From a virus: DNA of 20,978 nt. Made by a program: the position numbers and the translations under genes. Numbering within the stretch: position 1 is the stretch's first letter; each line of letters begins with the position of its first letter. Below the pieces are notes generated by a model. It saw only the letters and a list, made by a program, of their open reading frames with translations. It was not told where the DNA came from and did not search any database. The stretch spans positions 1-20,978 of IMG/VR virus record IMGVR_UViG_3300006332_000267. One strand, written 5' to 3'. Below, one piece after another: positions 19,992 through 20,978 of the stretch.

Positions 19992-20978
19992 TGTCCGCAT
20001 TCGTTGTCAGCAATGACAGGAGCGACGGCACCCCCAACGTGCCTGACGCAAATGCTAATGGCAAATGGAGGACCAAGCTTTGGCGCAGGAACAGAGAGGC
20101 GGGGCATGGCACCGGAACATCCATCTACGTCTGGGATGATGCACTATCCACCTCCGACCCCACCCTCCTGAAGTGGAGGCCTGTCGGGACCTTCATTGGT
20201 GAATCAACCTTATCTTCCCTGCAATCGGGCTCTACTAGACTGAGCATCACCCCCTCGGGAGGGAATGTTTATTTTGATGTCGTTGAGTCGAACCTGGTTC
20301 TAGGGAACATATCCGGAAACTTGCCAGGTTCGAAGCTCCCCTCGAACGTGGCCCTCACTGACGCCGCCAACACCTTCACCCTCCACACCCAGTTTCCCTC
20401 AGGCCTCACCGGCACCCTCACCGGCAATGCCGACACCGCCACCACTTGGGCCGCCTCTCGCACCGTCACCCTCACTGGGGACGCCACTGGCAGTGCTTCA
20501 GGGCTAGATGGTTCGGCAGACCTGACAATTAACACAACAGTTACCCACCAGGCCGTTGGCTCCGCATCCCCGTACTGGAACGCTAGTCACTTCATGTCAC
20601 GAGTGCTGACGAATGATGTTCCTACTGACGGGCAGGCTTACGTTTACGAGGCTAGTACAGGGAAGTGGAAACCAGGGTTCCCGGTCGTCTCCCTGACCGG
20701 GAGAACCACCGACGAGCTGATCGAAGGCTCAACCAACCTTTACTACACAGATGCCCGGTTCGACACCCGGCTGGGGACAAAGGATACAGACGACCTGTCA
20801 GAGGGCGCGACTAACCTATATTTCACAGACTCAAGGGCCAGGTCTTCGCTCACCTCAAGCAGCAACACCAACGGCACAGTCCTACAGTCGTATGATAACT
20901 CGAACGGCACCTTTGCCACGGTAGACCTAGACAACAGATACCTACAGTCGTTCACTGAGACGGACCCAACCGTTCCTT
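19991..20978 (+). CDS. Tail-fibre-like or structural repeat protein (3' partial)
   Basis: The frame is open from the ATG at 19991, which overlaps the previous stop (TAATG), to the right edge: at least 329 residues. The N-terminus is the domain shared with the preceding gene, probably the attachment part. Then come Ser/Thr/Gly-rich strands (GNLPGSKLPSNVALTDAANT), a segment with LTGNADTATTWAASRTVTLTG and DATGSASGLDGSADLTIN of the sort common in phage tail fibres, and two copies of a 26-residue repeat (20711-20851). The end of the visible part contains YLQSFTETDPTVP, also a usual fibre pattern. It probably continues to a receptor-binding tip outside the window. Confidence 0.78.
   Translation, partial: MSAFVVSNDRSDGTPNVPDANANGKWRTKLWRRNREAGHGTGTSIYVWDDALSTSDPTLLKWRPVGTFIGESTLSSLQSGSTRLSITPSGGNVYFDVVESNLVLGNISGNLPGSKLPSNVALTDAANTFTLHTQFPSGLTGTLTGNADTATTWAASRTVTLTGDATGSASGLDGSADLTINTTVTHQAVGSASPYWNASHFMSRVLTNDVPTDGQAYVYEASTGKWKPGFPVVSLTGRTTDELIEGSTNLYYTDARFDTRLGTKDTDDLSEGATNLYFTDSRARSSLTSSSNTNGTVLQSYDNSNGTFATVDLDNRYLQSFTETDPTVP
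20711..20851 (+). repeat. Two 26-residue (78-base) repeats in the tail-fibre-like gene
   Basis: Starting at 20711 and 20789, the protein repeats with patterns EGSTNLYYTDARF and EGATNLYFTDSRA in equal positions. The DNA copies differ at many third positions, so the repeat is old and held at the protein level. Such units usually form stacked strands in trimeric fibres. Confidence 0.7.

Noticed and set aside
1-20978. tRNA genes, CRISPR arrays and rRNA
   Set aside because: No T-arm GTTCGANTC pattern with a plausible acceptor stem, no regularly spaced direct repeats with spacers, and no rRNA-like stretches were seen.
19991-20978. Diversity-generating retroelement target in the fibre gene
   Set aside because: No reverse transcriptase and no template-like second copy are in the window; the repeats are protein-level fibre repeats.

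Overview
This window is part of a tailed double-stranded DNA bacteriophage or prophage (Caudoviricetes-like). The calls that establish this are a terminase large subunit with ATPase and nuclease motifs, a portal-like protein, a scaffold-like protein, a capsid-like protein and the start of a tail-fibre-like gene, in canonical head-module order. Every gene I can support is on the + strand, and most neighbours overlap or touch, so the window reads as one or two long operons. The host cannot be named. Many genes in the left half have good AGGAGG-type ribosome sites, which fits a bacterial host that uses Shine-Dalgarno pairing. A tyrosine recombinase suggests a temperate or recently temperate phage.

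Left region (1-5762): the 3' end of a probable MoxR-type AAA+ ATPase is followed by a protein joining an HEALH metallopeptidase-like domain to a VWA-like MIDAS domain. About ten hypothetical genes follow, including a DUF6915-like protein, a 57-residue TTG-start gene and a 60-residue basic protein.

Middle region (5763-8107): this stretch is visibly richer in A+T. It holds a chain of 54-66 residue proteins joined by near-identical junctions (core TTGGAGGAYTAA, usually running into ATG). The same bases encode the end of one protein, its stop, and the ribosome site of the next. A decayed reading frame, a zinc-binding HNH endonuclease and an acidic protein complete the block.

Right region (8108-20978): a 77-base gap with a candidate promoter opens the integration, packaging and head module. 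It contains a helix-turn-helix protein, a coiled-coil protein, a tyrosine integrase overlapping the putative small terminase gene, the large terminase, two small proteins (one HTH-like), portal, scaffold and major capsid protein. After the capsid come a GC-rich hairpin, a small protein with an A9 run that could slip, a probable head-tail adaptor, and two tandem paralogous genes. The second paralog grows into a repeat-bearing tail fibre or structural protein that leaves the window. Stretches without genes are short (79 bases or fewer) and are described individually.

The most notable points are the repeated junction module of the small-gene array, the phage-borne MoxR/VWA-metallopeptidase pair, the integrase lodged against the terminase genes, the possible frameshift site behind the capsid gene, and the tandem duplication at the start of the tail genes.
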